DNA of 45,784 nucleotides. It comes from Bradyrhizobiaceae bacterium (GTDB lineage Bacteria; Pseudomonadota; Alphaproteobacteria; Rhizobiales; Xanthobacteraceae). The stretch is from positions 1 to 45,784 of the forward strand of contig CANKBJ010000010.1 of assembly GCA_947479905.1 (NCBI GenBank). The letters run 5' to 3'. Of this stretch, positions 1 through 10,506 are shown piece by piece. The position numbers were made by a program, and so were the translations under genes. Below the pieces are notes generated by a model that saw nothing but the letters and a program-made list of their open reading frames with translations, was not told where the DNA came from and made no database searches. Positions within the stretch are counted from its first letter, which is position 1; every line of letters begins with the position of its first letter.

Positions 1-941
1 CCACCGAGCCTCTCGGCCAGCTTCATGGCCTCGTCGATCCGCGCGCGCGCGCTGTCGTCGAGATGGCCGCCCGGGCGCTCAACCGTCACGGCGAGCCAGG
101 GGGCGTCCATCAGATCGGCGAGGCGCTTGGCCGTGCGCACCACGGCGGGCGAGTTGGCGTCCGGCCCGATGCAGGCAAGAATACGCTCGCCGGCCGCCCA
201 TGGCCCTTCGATCGCCTGCGCCTGCATGCGCGACACCAGATCGGCATCGATGCGCTCGGCGGCGCGCCGCAGCGCCAGCTCCCGCAACGCTGTCAGGTTC
301 TGCGGCTTGAAGAAGCTCTCGACCGCGCGCGCCGCGGTGTCCTGCACATAGACCTTGCCTTCGGCAAGGCGCTTGAGCAATTCGTCGGGCGGAAAGTCGA
401 CGAGGATGATTTCATCGGCTTTGTCGAACACCGTATCGGGCACAGTCTCGCGCACCCGCACCTTGGTGATCTTCAAGACCACATCGTTCAGGCTTTCCAG
501 ATGCTGGATGTTGAGCGTGGTCCAGACATCGATACCGGCGGCAAGCAGCTCGTCGATGTCCTGCCAGCGTTTCGGGTGGCGGCTGCCGGGCACATTGGTG
601 TGGGCGTATTCATCGACCAGCAGCAGCCCCGGCTTGCGCTTGAGCGCCGCGTCCAGATCGAACTCCTTCATGATCTGGTTGCGGTAGACGATCGGCAGGC
701 GCGGCAGTAAGTCGAAGCCCTCTAACTGACGTTCGGTCTCGCGGCGGCCATGTGTCTCGATCAGCCCGGCGACGACATCGCGCCCGCCCGCCTTTTCGGT
801 CTGGGCGGCGGCGAGCATGGCGTAGGTCTTGCCGACGCCGGGCGCCGCGCCGAGAAATATCTTGAGCCGCCCGCGCCCTTCCTTTCGGGCGAGCGCCAGC
901 AGGGCGTCAGGCGAAGCACGTTGCTCGGGATCGAAGGCCAT
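1..941 (-). CDS. kdpD: KdpD sensor histidine kinase, N-terminal part (cut by window edge)
   Basis: The minus strand reads open from an ATG at 941, preceded by AGGAG, to the window edge (about 313 codons). Residues 31-38 form a Walker A motif (GAAPGVGK), followed by the KdpD sensor-domain Walker B-like stretch LLVDEYAHTN and the conserved TLNIQHLESLND. A UspA-like domain starts near residue 250 (RILACIGPD). These are the hallmarks of the cytoplasmic input domain of KdpD, the turgor/K+-sensing kinase of the kdp system; the membrane and kinase domains lie outside the window. The gene follows kdpC by 22 bp, so it is probably cotranscribed with the transporter. kdpE is not in view and would be expected to the left. 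Confidence 0.96.
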   Translation of the reverse strand, partial: MAFDPEQRASPDALLALARKEGRGRLKIFLGAAPGVGKTYAMLAAAQTEKAGGRDVVAGLIETHGRRETERQLEGFDLLPRLPIVYRNQIMKEFDLDAALKRKPGLLLVDEYAHTNVPGSRHPKRWQDIDELLAAGIDVWTTLNIQHLESLNDVVLKITKVRVRETVPDTVFDKADEIILVDFPPDELLKRLAEGKVYVQDTAARAVESFFKPQNLTALRELALRRAAERIDADLVSRMQAQAIEGPWAAGERILACIGPDANSPAVVRTAKRLADLMDAPWLAVTVERPGGHLDDSARARIDEAMKLAERLG

Positions 942-963
942 GCGTCTCCTTTAGACGAACATA

Positions 964-1566
964 CTACGACCGCAGAGCATCCAGCGCGAGGTTGAGTTTG
1001 AGGACGTTCACACGCGGTTCCCCCAGCAGGCCGAGAGTGCGCCCTTCAGTTTGCGCCTCGACCAGCGCCCGCACATTTTGATCCGGTAGACCGCGCGCCT
1101 TGGCGACACGGGGCACCTGGAACAAAGCCGCCGCCGGCGAGACATCGGGGTCGAGGCCGCTGCCGGAGGCCGTCACCAGATCGACCGGCACCGCCGCGTT
1201 CGGATTCTCCGCCTTGAGTTTATCGACGTCTTCCTTGAGCCGGTCGGCCAGCGCCTTGCTGGTCGGGCCAAGATTGGAGCCCATGGAGTTCGACGCATTG
1301 TAAGGCGCGGAGACGGTCTTGGTCGCATCTTTCGGGTCAGGGCCGGTCGTCGCCGACGGGCGGCCGTGGAAATACTTGTCGCTCTCGAAGGCCTGGCCGA
1401 TCAACGCCGAGCCGATCACCTTGCCGTCCTTCTCGATCAGGCTGCCTTGCGCCTGTTTCGGAAAGAGCGCGCCGGCGATGCCGGTCATGCCCAGCGGATA
1501 GACCAGACCCGTGATGAGGGTCAGCAGGACCAGAACGACGATGGCGGGGCGGAGTTCCTTAAGCAT
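964..1566 (-). CDS. kdpC: KdpC, K+-transporting ATPase subunit C
   Basis: A 200-residue protein of usual KdpC length. It has one N-terminal membrane helix (about residues 8-30), then a periplasmic domain with the family pattern [18 protein letters not shown], and [15 protein letters not shown], and a C-terminal [11 protein letters not shown]. KdpC is the small subunit associated with KdpA/KdpB in the high-affinity ATP-driven K+ pump and raises ATP affinity. The start at 1566 has GGAG about 9 nt upstream. It lies 12 bp after kdpB in the same operon. Confidence 0.97.
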   Translation of the reverse strand: MLKELRPAIVVLVLLTLITGLVYPLGMTGIAGALFPKQAQGSLIEKDGKVIGSALIGQAFESDKYFHGRPSATTGPDPKDATKTVSAPYNASNSMGSNLGPTSKALADRLKEDVDKLKAENPNAAVPVDLVTASGSGLDPDVSPAAALFQVPRVAKARGLPDQNVRALVEAQTEGRTLGLLGEPRVNVLKLNLALDALRS

Positions 1567-1578
1567 GGCAAATTCTCC

Positions 1579-3651
<2,073 letters not shown>

Positions 3652-3674
3652 GGCAATAACTCCAATCGATCCGT

Positions 3675-5378
3675 TCAGAACACGGTGCCGGCGATCATCG
3701 CCAGATGCTCGACGATAGGCCCGAGCGCGAGCACGGGGAAGAAGGTGAGGCCGCCGACGACCAGGATCACGCCGACGGTGAGACCGACAAACAGCCCGCC
3801 GGTGGTCGGGAACGTGCCCGCGGAGGCGGCGATGCTCTTCTTCTCGGCGAGCGAACCGGCAATCGCCATCGCCGGAACGATCATGAAAAAGCGGCCGACG
3901 AACATCGCCACCGCGCCGGTGATGTTGAAAAACAACGTGTTGGCGGTGATGCCGCCGAAGGCGGAGCCGTTATTGGCGGTGCTCGACGTGTAGAGATAGA
4001 GAATTTCCGAGAAGCCGTGCGGACCGGCATTGCCGAGTTGCGGCAGCGCCTCCGGGTTGATCGCCGCGATCGCGGTCCAGCCGAGCATCATCAAAGGCAT
4101 GGCGAGGATGGCGAGCATGGCCATCTTGACTTCCTTGGCCTCGATCTTCTTGCCGACATATTCCGGCGTACGGCCGACCATCAGCCCGGCGATGAAGATG
4201 GTGATGACGACGAACAGCAGCATGCCATACAGGCCGGCGCCGACGCCGCCGATGACGATCTCGCCGAGCTGCATGTTGATCAACGGGATCATGCCGCCGA
4301 GCGCGGTGAGGCTGTCGTGCATAGCGTTGACCGCGCCGCACGAGGCCGCCGTCGTAATGACGGCAAACAGCGCCGAGCCGACGATACCAAAACGGACTTC
4401 CTTGCCTTCCATATTGCCGCCGGTCAGACCCAGTGCATTCAGAGTGGCGGTGCCGTTGGCTTCGGCCCAATAGCAGAAGGCGACGCCGGCGACGAACAGG
4501 ATTCCCATCACGGCGAGAATCGCCCAGCCCTGTCGCTGGTTGCCGACCATGCGGCCGAACACGTTGGTCAGCGCGGCGCCGAGCAGGAAGATCGACAGCA
4601 TCTGGATGAAGTTCGACAGCGCGGTCGGGTTCTCGAACGGGTGCGCGGCATTGGCGTTGAAGAAGCCACCGCCATTGGTGCCGAGCATCTTGATCGCGAC
4701 CTGCGAGGCCACCGGACCCACCGCGATGGTCTGCTTGGCGCCTTCCAGCGTGGTGGCGTCAACGTAGGCGCCAAGCGTCTGCGGCATGCCCTGCCAGACC
4801 AGGAACACGGTGTAGACAATGCAGATCGGCAGAAGAATGTAGAGCGTGCAGCGGGTGATATCGACCCAGAAATTGCCGACGGTCTTGGCCGAGGCGCGGG
4901 CGAAGCCGCGGATCAATGCCACCGCCAGCACGATGCCGGTCGCCGCCGACAGGAAATTCTGGTGGGTCAGGCCGAGCATCTGCGTGAGGTAGGACATCGT
5001 CCCCTCGCCGCCATAGTTCTGCCAGTTGGTGTTGGTGATGAACGAGACCGCCGTGTTGAAGGCGAGATCGGGCGCGACGGCCGACATTTCCGCCGGATTG
5101 AACGGCAGCGCGCCTTGCAAGCGCAGCAAAGCATAGAGGATGAAAAAACCGCCGACATGGAACAGCAACATGGCGACCGTGTAGGTCAGCCAGTGCTGCT
5201 CGCGCGTCTCATTGACGCCGCCGGCCCAATAGATCGCCGCCTCGATCGGCCGCAGCACCGGCCTCAGGAAAGTGCGCTCGCCGGCAAAGACGCGCGTCAT
5301 ATAGCCGCCGGCGAGCGGCGTCAGCGCGACAATGATCGCGCAGAACAGAATTATTTGAATCCAGCCAATAACTGTCAT
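3675..5378 (-). CDS. kdpA: KdpA, K+-transporting ATPase channel-like subunit
   Basis: A 567-residue polytopic membrane protein of normal KdpA length. The four pseudo-repeated selectivity-filter loops can be seen: [11 protein letters not shown] (115-125), [15 protein letters not shown] (233-247), [12 protein letters not shown] (342-353) and [13 protein letters not shown] (464-476). KdpA forms the K+-selective pore of the KdpFABC complex in the inner membrane. It follows kdpF by 45 bp, in canonical order F-A-B-C. The ATG at 5378 is the only start that keeps the first helix ([14 protein letters not shown]). Confidence 0.98.
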   Translation of the reverse strand: MTVIGWIQIILFCAIIVALTPLAGGYMTRVFAGERTFLRPVLRPIEAAIYWAGGVNETREQHWLTYTVAMLLFHVGGFFILYALLRLQGALPFNPAEMSAVAPDLAFNTAVSFITNTNWQNYGGEGTMSYLTQMLGLTHQNFLSAATGIVLAVALIRGFARASAKTVGNFWVDITRCTLYILLPICIVYTVFLVWQGMPQTLGAYVDATTLEGAKQTIAVGPVASQVAIKMLGTNGGGFFNANAAHPFENPTALSNFIQMLSIFLLGAALTNVFGRMVGNQRQGWAILAVMGILFVAGVAFCYWAEANGTATLNALGLTGGNMEGKEVRFGIVGSALFAVITTAASCGAVNAMHDSLTALGGMIPLINMQLGEIVIGGVGAGLYGMLLFVVITIFIAGLMVGRTPEYVGKKIEAKEVKMAMLAILAMPLMMLGWTAIAAINPEALPQLGNAGPHGFSEILYLYTSSTANNGSAFGGITANTLFFNITGAVAMFVGRFFMIVPAMAIAGSLAEKKSIAASAGTFPTTGGLFVGLTVGVILVVGGLTFFPVLALGPIVEHLAMIAGTVF

Positions 5379-5423
5379 GACACGTCTCTATGATTGCTTG
5401 CTTGGTTTGCTTGATCTGCTGCG

Positions 5424-5513
5424 TCAGAATTTCTCCGGCCGCACCAATGCGTAAGTGAGGTAGAACAGCAGTCCCGCCGAGACGATCGCGGCGAGTGTGT
5501 AATCGAGCGTCAT
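5424..5513 (-). CDS. kdpF: KdpF, small stabilising subunit of the K+ ATPase
   Basis: A 29-codon ORF directly upstream of kdpA. It encodes a single hydrophobic helix, with MTLDYTLAAIVSAGLLF at the start and YALVRPEKF at the end. The YALVRPEKF ending is typical of KdpF, a one-helix peptide that stabilises the KdpABC complex. The ATG at 5513 has GGGAG about 6 nt upstream. The position first in kdpFABC supports the call. Confidence 0.9.
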   Translation of the reverse strand: MTLDYTLAAIVSAGLLFYLTYALVRPEKF

Positions 5514-5543
5514 GTGACTCTCCCTTTTTCGGCGCACGGCCGT

Positions 5544-5573
5544 GGCCGAAGGCCGGTTCCCGCCTTTCGGCGG
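5544..5573 (-). promoter_or_regulatory. Paired hairpins in the spacer before kdpF
   Basis: On the coding (minus) strand, CCGCC-GAAA-GGCGG (5560-5573) has a 5-bp stem and a GNRA-type loop. It is followed by GGCC-TTC-GGCC (5544-5554). They lie between the stop of the 27-codon ORF and the kdpF ribosome binding site. They could affect translation or mRNA stability; no function is shown by the sequence alone. Confidence 0.35.
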
Positions 5574-5579
5574 CATGCG

Positions 5580-5663
5580 TCAGAGCCTGTCGCAGGCATA
5601 GGCGTAGCCGATCGACAGCGCGAACAGACCGGCAGCAAGTACGAGTAGAATGACATCGAGCAT
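5580..5663 (-). CDS. 27-residue membrane peptide, first ORF of the kdp operon
   Basis: The ATG at 5663 has a strong ribosome binding site (GAAGGGGG, about 6 nt upstream). It opens a 27-residue peptide, MLDVILLVLAAGLFALSIGY followed by AYACDRL, made of one hydrophobic helix and a short charged tail. It lies 66 bp before kdpF and reads in the same direction. I recall similar short ORFs ending in a Y-x-x-x-C-[DE]-R-L motif ahead of kdpF in several bacteria, usually annotated as hypothetical, but I cannot search for them here. It may be an accessory peptide of the pump or a leader peptide. The helix, RBS and position support a real gene; the function is unknown. Confidence 0.7.
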   Translation of the reverse strand: MLDVILLVLAAGLFALSIGYAYACDRL

Positions 5664-5749
5664 TGTCTGCCCCCTTCAAATGAATTCCGGAGCGAGCTTG
5701 CACGTAAGCTTTGAACTGTAAGGAAGCGATACGGAATGCGGTTGCGCCA

Positions 5750-5766
5750 TATCAAGAAGTTATAAA
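5750..5766 (-). promoter_or_regulatory. Candidate KdpE binding site upstream of the kdp operon
   Basis: On the minus strand the sequence reads TTTATA-ACTTC-TTGATA. This is a direct repeat of hexamers with a 5-bp spacer, 87 bp before the first ORF of the operon. E. coli KdpE binds TTTATA and TTTACA half-sites with the same 5-bp spacing upstream of kdpFABC. The site is an AT island in GC-rich DNA. The match is by eye and the promoter itself was not defined. Confidence 0.45.
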
Positions 5767-5861
5767 GATCGCGCGCGGCGTCGCGCGCTTTGCCGCGCCG
5801 GGTCTGGTGCGCCAGTCAAATACGCCATAGGATTGCCGGCGCAGAAGAAGGACACCGCCGT

Positions 5862-6815
5862 ATGGGCGCTCACCATCTCTTGTCGGCGGACGCCGGCACC
5901 GTGCATCGCGGCACTTTCGATGCCGCTTTTCCCGCCGTCCTGACGGTCAATTCCGGCGACACGGTCGAGATAACGTCCCTGTCCGGAGACTTAGCCGACC
6001 TCCCGCCGGCCGGTTCCGGCTTCACCGTTTCCGCCGCCCATCGCAACGTGCTCGATCGGGTCGCGGCGGGGCTCGGTCCGCATTTCATGACCGGGCCGAT
6101 TGCCGTCAAAGGCGCGATGCCGGGCGACGAATTGATCGTCGACATCCTCGCCGTCGAACTGGCTTTCGACTGGGGCTGGAACCTGATCCGCGCCGGCAAA
6201 GGCACTTTGCCCGATGAATTCCCCAACGAGCGCCGCATGCATATCGGCATCGACCGGGAGCGCCGGGTCGTGAAGATGCCGTGGGGACTGGAGTTGGCCG
6301 CCGCGCCATTTTTCGGCATCATCGGCGTCGCGCCGCCGCCGGGCGATGGGCCGCGGACCTCGGTGATCCCGCGCGCCTGGGGCGGCAATATCGACTGCAA
6401 GCATCTTGGCGCCGGCGCGCGGCTGCATCTGCCGGTGTTCAACGAAGGCGCGCTGCTGTCGGCCGGCGACGGGCACGCGGCGCAAGGAGACGGCGAGGTT
6501 TGCCTCACCGCGGTCGAGACAGGCCTGCGCGGCACTTTGCGGCTCACGGTCGCCAAGGGCACCGGCATTACCGGTCCGTGGGCAGAGACGCCGACCCATA
6601 TTATCGCGATGGCGTTCGACCCCGATCTCGATGTCGCTGCGCAATCGGCCGTCCGCAACATGGTGCGGCTGATCGAACGTCTTGGCGGATTGGCCGCCGC
6701 CGACGCCTATACATTATGCAGCGTCGCCGCCGACGTGCACGTCACGCAACTCGTCAACGTCCACAAAGGCGCGCATGTGATGCTGGCGAAATCGGCGCTG
6801 GGGAACATTATTTGA
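5862..6815 (+). CDS. Acetamidase/formamidase family protein
   Basis: A 317-residue protein from the ATG at 5862, which has AGAAGGA about 12 nt upstream. The frame extends 24 codons further upstream, but those residues (Arg-rich) do not look conserved. Family features include an early HRGTFDAAFPAVLTVNSGDTV strand region and GPIAVKGAMPGDEL. Further on come IDCKHLGAGARLHLPVF, GDGHAAQGDGEVC, and a C-terminal VTQLVNVHKGAHVMLAKS. FmdA/AmdA enzymes hydrolyse formamide or short amides to ammonia and the acid in the cytoplasm. It converges with the cyclic-amide catabolic operon, and its stop codon sits inside the palindrome at 6814. A role in using amides released by that operon is plausible but inferred. 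Confidence 0.88.
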   Translation: MGAHHLLSADAGTVHRGTFDAAFPAVLTVNSGDTVEITSLSGDLADLPPAGSGFTVSAAHRNVLDRVAAGLGPHFMTGPIAVKGAMPGDELIVDILAVELAFDWGWNLIRAGKGTLPDEFPNERRMHIGIDRERRVVKMPWGLELAAAPFFGIIGVAPPPGDGPRTSVIPRAWGGNIDCKHLGAGARLHLPVFNEGALLSAGDGHAAQGDGEVCLTAVETGLRGTLRLTVAKGTGITGPWAETPTHIIAMAFDPDLDVAAQSAVRNMVRLIERLGGLAAADAYTLCSVAADVHVTQLVNVHKGAHVMLAKSALGNII

Positions 6816-6862
6816 GCATGATCTTATCCGAAAATCGGTTCCCACTTTTCGGGATCATGCTC
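6814..6862. repeat. 49-bp palindromic repeat, copy 1 (likely bidirectional terminator)
   Basis: The arms are GAGCATGATC and GATCATGCTC, the exact reverse complement. The centre has further pairing (CCGAAAA on the left against TTTTCGG on the right) around CGGTTCCC. A second copy is at 41859-41907. It fills the space between two convergent stop codons (6815 and 6863) exactly. I recognise this element as a dispersed palindrome of rhizobial genomes. Confidence 0.85.
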
Positions 6863-7954
6863 TCAGCCACGGTTCACAATCAGCGCCACCGGGCCGCCGC
6901 CATCAGGTCCCTGATGCTCGGCGCCGCCGGACACATAAATTTCGGCATGACCGACAAGGCCCGCCAAAGCGCCACAGACAAAGGCGCGCGCATGCCGCGT
7001 TGAGGAGATGTCGCTGTCGTCTAGCATGGTGTGGCGGTTGCCGCGCAGGCGGCCGTCATGGCTGGCCTCGGCTTTGCCGAGCACAGCGACCAGCCGCTGC
7101 CGCTCAGTGGCGTTGAGTTGGCCAGGCGAGGCAAGCCCAAGTCGGGATAGAGCCGTGCGCACTGGCTCGATGTCGATGGCATCACGCATCACCGCGTGAT
7201 CGATGGCGAGCGGCCCGGACCAGTGCGCCGACATGCCGAGAACAACAATCTCATGATTGGTCAGTTCGATGCCCGCCGATGTACTGGCACGGCCGGACCA
7301 CAGATCCCAGTTCGCGCCGATATCGGCATCGCTGACGCGCGCCGCGTCAATTTCACCGAGCGCCACCGCGGCGCCGAGCGCGCTCGCCGCCCGCGACAGC
7401 CCCATCGACTTCAATGTGTCTCGCGTCGCCACCGTGCCGCCTCGCGCGTCGGCTTCGGCCAGCCTTTGCGCCGTCAACAATGGACACTTGATCTGGACAA
7501 AATGAACGCCGTTCGGCTCGGCAATGCCGGCGTCACGCATCGCAGCCCGCACGCCGGCCGCGACCTGCTCGACTTCGCCCATCCGGCCCAACTGCTCGAA
7601 CGGCAGCGCTTCCGTATGCGCGCGGCCGATGGCCAGCGCCGGCGAAGCGTCACCTTCACCCTCGCCGCGCTCGAACACGACCCAATGCGGCGCCATGCCG
7701 CCTTCGGTGCCGCCGGACATGACGAGACAGATGCGATCAGCAGCCTCAACAGGCAGATGCCGGCGAAACAAAGCGGTCAGGCTCGTCGTCGCAAGTCCCC
7801 GGCTGAAGTCGTTGACCAGTCCGTTGCCTTCGGTCTTGCCCAATATCGCCAGCACGCCTTTGGGATCGATGCGGCCGGCGGCAATCGCCGCCTCAATGCC
7901 GGACACATCGTCCGGCGCTTGCGCGGCAATCCGGTGAACCTTGGCAACAGGCAT
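6863..7954 (-). CDS. Ring-opening amidohydrolase (cyanuric acid hydrolase/barbiturase family)
   Basis: A 363-residue protein from the ATG at 7954. A GTG at 7966 would add four residues and overlap the upstream stop. The protein shows the threefold Ser-Lys architecture of the AtzD/TrzD/barbiturase family: K40 (LGKTEGNG), S80 (SGGTEGG), K156 (VQIKCPLL), S226 (ASTSAGIEL), K294 (LGKAEASHDG) and S342 (YVSGGAEHQGPDGGGP). The C-terminal loop resembles the family's metal-binding loop. These enzymes open six-membered cyclic amides such as cyanuric or barbituric acid in the cytoplasm. The two activities cannot be separated by eye; the pyrimidine context favours barbiturate or a related ureide. It is the last gene of the eight-gene operon, 4 bp after the preceding stop. 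Confidence 0.9.
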   Translation of the reverse strand: MPVAKVHRIAAQAPDDVSGIEAAIAAGRIDPKGVLAILGKTEGNGLVNDFSRGLATTSLTALFRRHLPVEAADRICLVMSGGTEGGMAPHWVVFERGEGEGDASPALAIGRAHTEALPFEQLGRMGEVEQVAAGVRAAMRDAGIAEPNGVHFVQIKCPLLTAQRLAEADARGGTVATRDTLKSMGLSRAASALGAAVALGEIDAARVSDADIGANWDLWSGRASTSAGIELTNHEIVVLGMSAHWSGPLAIDHAVMRDAIDIEPVRTALSRLGLASPGQLNATERQRLVAVLGKAEASHDGRLRGNRHTMLDDSDISSTRHARAFVCGALAGLVGHAEIYVSGGAEHQGPDGGGPVALIVNRG

Positions 7955-7958
7955 CGCA

Positions 7959-9404
7959 TCACCCACAATAAAACGCGCCGGTATAATGCTTCCGCAACGC
8001 GGCTTTCAGTTCGGGCATCGCCGCGCGCACGTCCGCCGTGTTTGGATAGGCCGCGCGCAACGCCGCCAGCAATTCCGCTTCGAGCGCCGGCAGATCGACG
8101 CCCGTCACTCTGCCATCGCGCACCACGTCGCGGCCGCCGACGATCAGGCCCTTGACGTGCTTCTGCTTTGCCTTCGCCAGCAACAGATCGAAAGGCGGCA
8201 CCTCCGGCTCGATCAGTTCGGCGGACATTTCTTTCCAGTCAAGAATAAGCAGGTCCGCCGTCGCGCCGACAGTCACAGCCGCGCCCACCTCGCCGGTGAT
8301 GGCAAAGCGGCCATTGGCTATGGCAAAGCGCATCAGGTCATCACGCGACATGCGGATGTCAAAGCCGGACGCCTTGTGCAGCGCATAGGCCAACCGCATC
8401 TCGCGCAAGGCATCCTCGTCCTCATCGAACGACAATCCGTCAAGCCCCATGGCAACGCGGCAGCCGCGCTTGATGAACTCGGCAACCGGCGCGACGCCCG
8501 AACTGACGATAAGGTTCGATGAGGTATTGACGACGATGGTGGCGCCGCGTTCGGCGATCAGCTCCATTTCGGAGGGCCGCAGATAGATGCCGTGCGCCAG
8601 CGACACGCGCTCGTTCAACAGGCCGATCTCGTCGAGATAGCGCACAATGCCTTGCGGGAAATTCCGGTCGGCCCAGTTGCGCTGATACTTGGTTTCCAGC
8701 AGATGCATGTGCACGCGGCGCTTCGTCCGTGCCGAGGCTTCGCCGATCAGCCGCAGCATCGCGTCGGAGCACCACTGCACCCCGGCCGGGCCATACTGCA
8801 CAGTCACGCCCTCGCCTTCGATCTCGGCCGCCACCGTCTCGACCATCGCCACCTGATCGGCAGGCGACAACGGCTTGCGCAAGAAGCGTCGCGTCACGCA
8901 TTCGCAGGCCGACGGCGAAAGCTCCCCCAACAGCGTCTCGTGCGGGTCGTAAACCAGCGGATTGAGATCGCGGCAATGCACGGCAAAAGCCAGCCGGATG
9001 CCGACATCGCGCGCGGCCCTGGCGACAGCCTTCGCCTCGGTGGGAAAATCGGTCAGTCCCTGCACGCGCGTGTAATGCGCCATCACCGAGCCGACGCCGC
9101 CACGCGCAGAGCGGCCGAACGACACCGCGCTGGCGAGATAGGGATCGACCGCCGGGATGAGCGTCAGATAGGGAAGCCACGCTTCCAGCGGCACATCGTA
9201 GCTGCCGACCTGGCTCACCCGCGCAACGCGGGCGTGGTCATGCGCATTGGCCAGCGCCGGCAGAACCAGCGTGCCATTGTCTTGGCTTTGGCCCTGCCCC
9301 ATCGACGCGATCTTGCCGCCGTCGATGACAATCGATTGATTGGCCAAGGCCGCGTCCTGGATGCCAGACAACACCCAGGACGCATTGATTGTTCGTTCGC
9401 TCAT
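7959..9404 (-). CDS. Amidohydrolase-superfamily deaminase/hydrolase (TrzA/AtzB/cytosine deaminase-like)
   Basis: A 481-residue protein from the ATG at 9404, 19 bp after the preceding stop. Upstream in-frame codons overlap that gene and are not conserved. Metal and catalytic residues of subtype III amidohydrolases are visible: H55-D-H57 (NAHDHAR), H234 with E237 (HMHLLE), H271 (LAHGIYL) and D322 (GLDGLSF). A C-terminal beta segment follows (GATADLLILDW, VVRDGRVTGVD). Such enzymes use one Zn or Fe to deaminate or dechlorinate pyrimidines, purines and s-triazines. The neighbouring barbiturase-family gene suggests it prepares the ring (for example by deamination) for opening; the substrate is unknown. 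Confidence 0.85.
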   Translation of the reverse strand: MSERTINASWVLSGIQDAALANQSIVIDGGKIASMGQGQSQDNGTLVLPALANAHDHARVARVSQVGSYDVPLEAWLPYLTLIPAVDPYLASAVSFGRSARGGVGSVMAHYTRVQGLTDFPTEAKAVARAARDVGIRLAFAVHCRDLNPLVYDPHETLLGELSPSACECVTRRFLRKPLSPADQVAMVETVAAEIEGEGVTVQYGPAGVQWCSDAMLRLIGEASARTKRRVHMHLLETKYQRNWADRNFPQGIVRYLDEIGLLNERVSLAHGIYLRPSEMELIAERGATIVVNTSSNLIVSSGVAPVAEFIKRGCRVAMGLDGLSFDEDEDALREMRLAYALHKASGFDIRMSRDDLMRFAIANGRFAITGEVGAAVTVGATADLLILDWKEMSAELIEPEVPPFDLLLAKAKQKHVKGLIVGGRDVVRDGRVTGVDLPALEAELLAALRAAYPNTADVRAAMPELKAALRKHYTGAFYCG

Positions 9405-9423
9405 GACGCTGATAGCTGTGCGC

Positions 9424-10458
9424 TTACATCGCGCCCAGCTTGAGCATGCGCTCGCCCTTAGGCGGCAGGAACGAGCGATCGAAAACATCCTTCGCCGCAG
9501 GCGTGTTTGGCAGCTTGTAGGTCTCGACCAGAAGCTTGATCGCCTTTTCCATGCGCGCGTCGGAGACATCGCCAAGGCCGTTGGCGTCAGTCTCCTTGGA
9601 GACGAAGTGCGTCTTGAGGGCATAGACGAGGCGCTGCGTCTCGATATCCTCGTTCATCAGCGGCTCGACCTTGAGCATTTCCTTGACGCCCGCCGCCGGA
9701 TTGGCCGCAACTTCGATCATTGCCTTGTTCAAGGCCTTGACCAAGCCGGCGACTGCCTTGGGCTTTTCGGCGCGAAGCTGCTTCGAGACCATGATGCCGT
9801 TGGAATAAAGGTCGATCCCGTAGTCGGAGAAATAGAACCAGCGAAAGTCCTTGAGCGGGTCGAGCTTCATGCCGATCAGGTTGGCGTAGCTCGTGACGGT
9901 GAAAATGGCGGAGAAATCGACCTCGCCCTTGACCAGCATCTGCTCCTGAAGGTTTGGCGCCATGTTCAGGACAGACACTTTCGCCGGGTCGATGCCGTTC
10001 TGGCTGGCGAGCGCGGCGAACAGAACGCCGGCGGCACCGCCCGCGGGCGTGCCCATCTTCTTGCCTTCGAGGTCTTTGAGCGTCTTGATCGGGCTGTCGT
10101 TCTTCACGATCAGCGCGAAAGGCGGCGTGTTGTAGATCATGTAGACCATCACCGGCTGCTCGCCCGGCTTGGTGCCGGCGAACTGGATGATGGCGTTCAT
10201 GTCGCCGAAACCGGCGTCATAGGTGCCCGACGCGATGCGCGACACCGTCGCCGCCGAGCCAGTGCCCTGATCGATGGTGACATCGAGACCCTCGGCGTCG
10301 AAATAGCCCTTGTCCTTGGCCATGAAGACATAGGCGTGCAGGCCCTGATACTTCCAGTCCAGCGTGAAGCGGATTTTGGTTTTCTCCTGCGCGCTGGCGC
10401 CCGATACTGCGCAGCACATGGCGATGAGCAACGCTGTACTTACTCTTATGAGTGACAT
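9424..10458 (-). CDS. NMT1/THI5-like ABC transporter substrate-binding protein (first)
   Basis: A 344-residue protein with a Sec signal peptide (cleavage near SGASA-QEK, residue 24). The mature start is typical of THI5-like binding proteins: FTLDWKYQGLHAYVFMAKDK, then GYFDAEGLDV. Family members bind pyrimidines (thiamine precursors), or alkanesulfonates and nitrate in related groups. CAGGAG precedes the ATG by 8 nt. It shares extensive similarity with the binding protein at 14428-15468 (for example YGDYGMDLYSN against FSDYGIDLYSN). It lies downstream of the permease in the same operon. The substrate is inferred to be a pyrimidine-like ring from context. Confidence 0.88.
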   Translation of the reverse strand: MSLIRVSTALLIAMCCAVSGASAQEKTKIRFTLDWKYQGLHAYVFMAKDKGYFDAEGLDVTIDQGTGSAATVSRIASGTYDAGFGDMNAIIQFAGTKPGEQPVMVYMIYNTPPFALIVKNDSPIKTLKDLEGKKMGTPAGGAAGVLFAALASQNGIDPAKVSVLNMAPNLQEQMLVKGEVDFSAIFTVTSYANLIGMKLDPLKDFRWFYFSDYGIDLYSNGIMVSKQLRAEKPKAVAGLVKALNKAMIEVAANPAAGVKEMLKVEPLMNEDIETQRLVYALKTHFVSKETDANGLGDVSDARMEKAIKLLVETYKLPNTPAAKDVFDRSFLPPKGERMLKLGAM

Positions 10459-10506
10459 TGAAAACTCCTGTTGCGGACTGGTGCCGGCACGGCGGGAACG
10501 GACGGC

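Noticed and set aside
3705-5393. Long plus-strand open frame (562 codons) opposite kdpA
   Set aside because: Antisense of kdpA, with the same low-complexity Arg/Asp/His-rich character.
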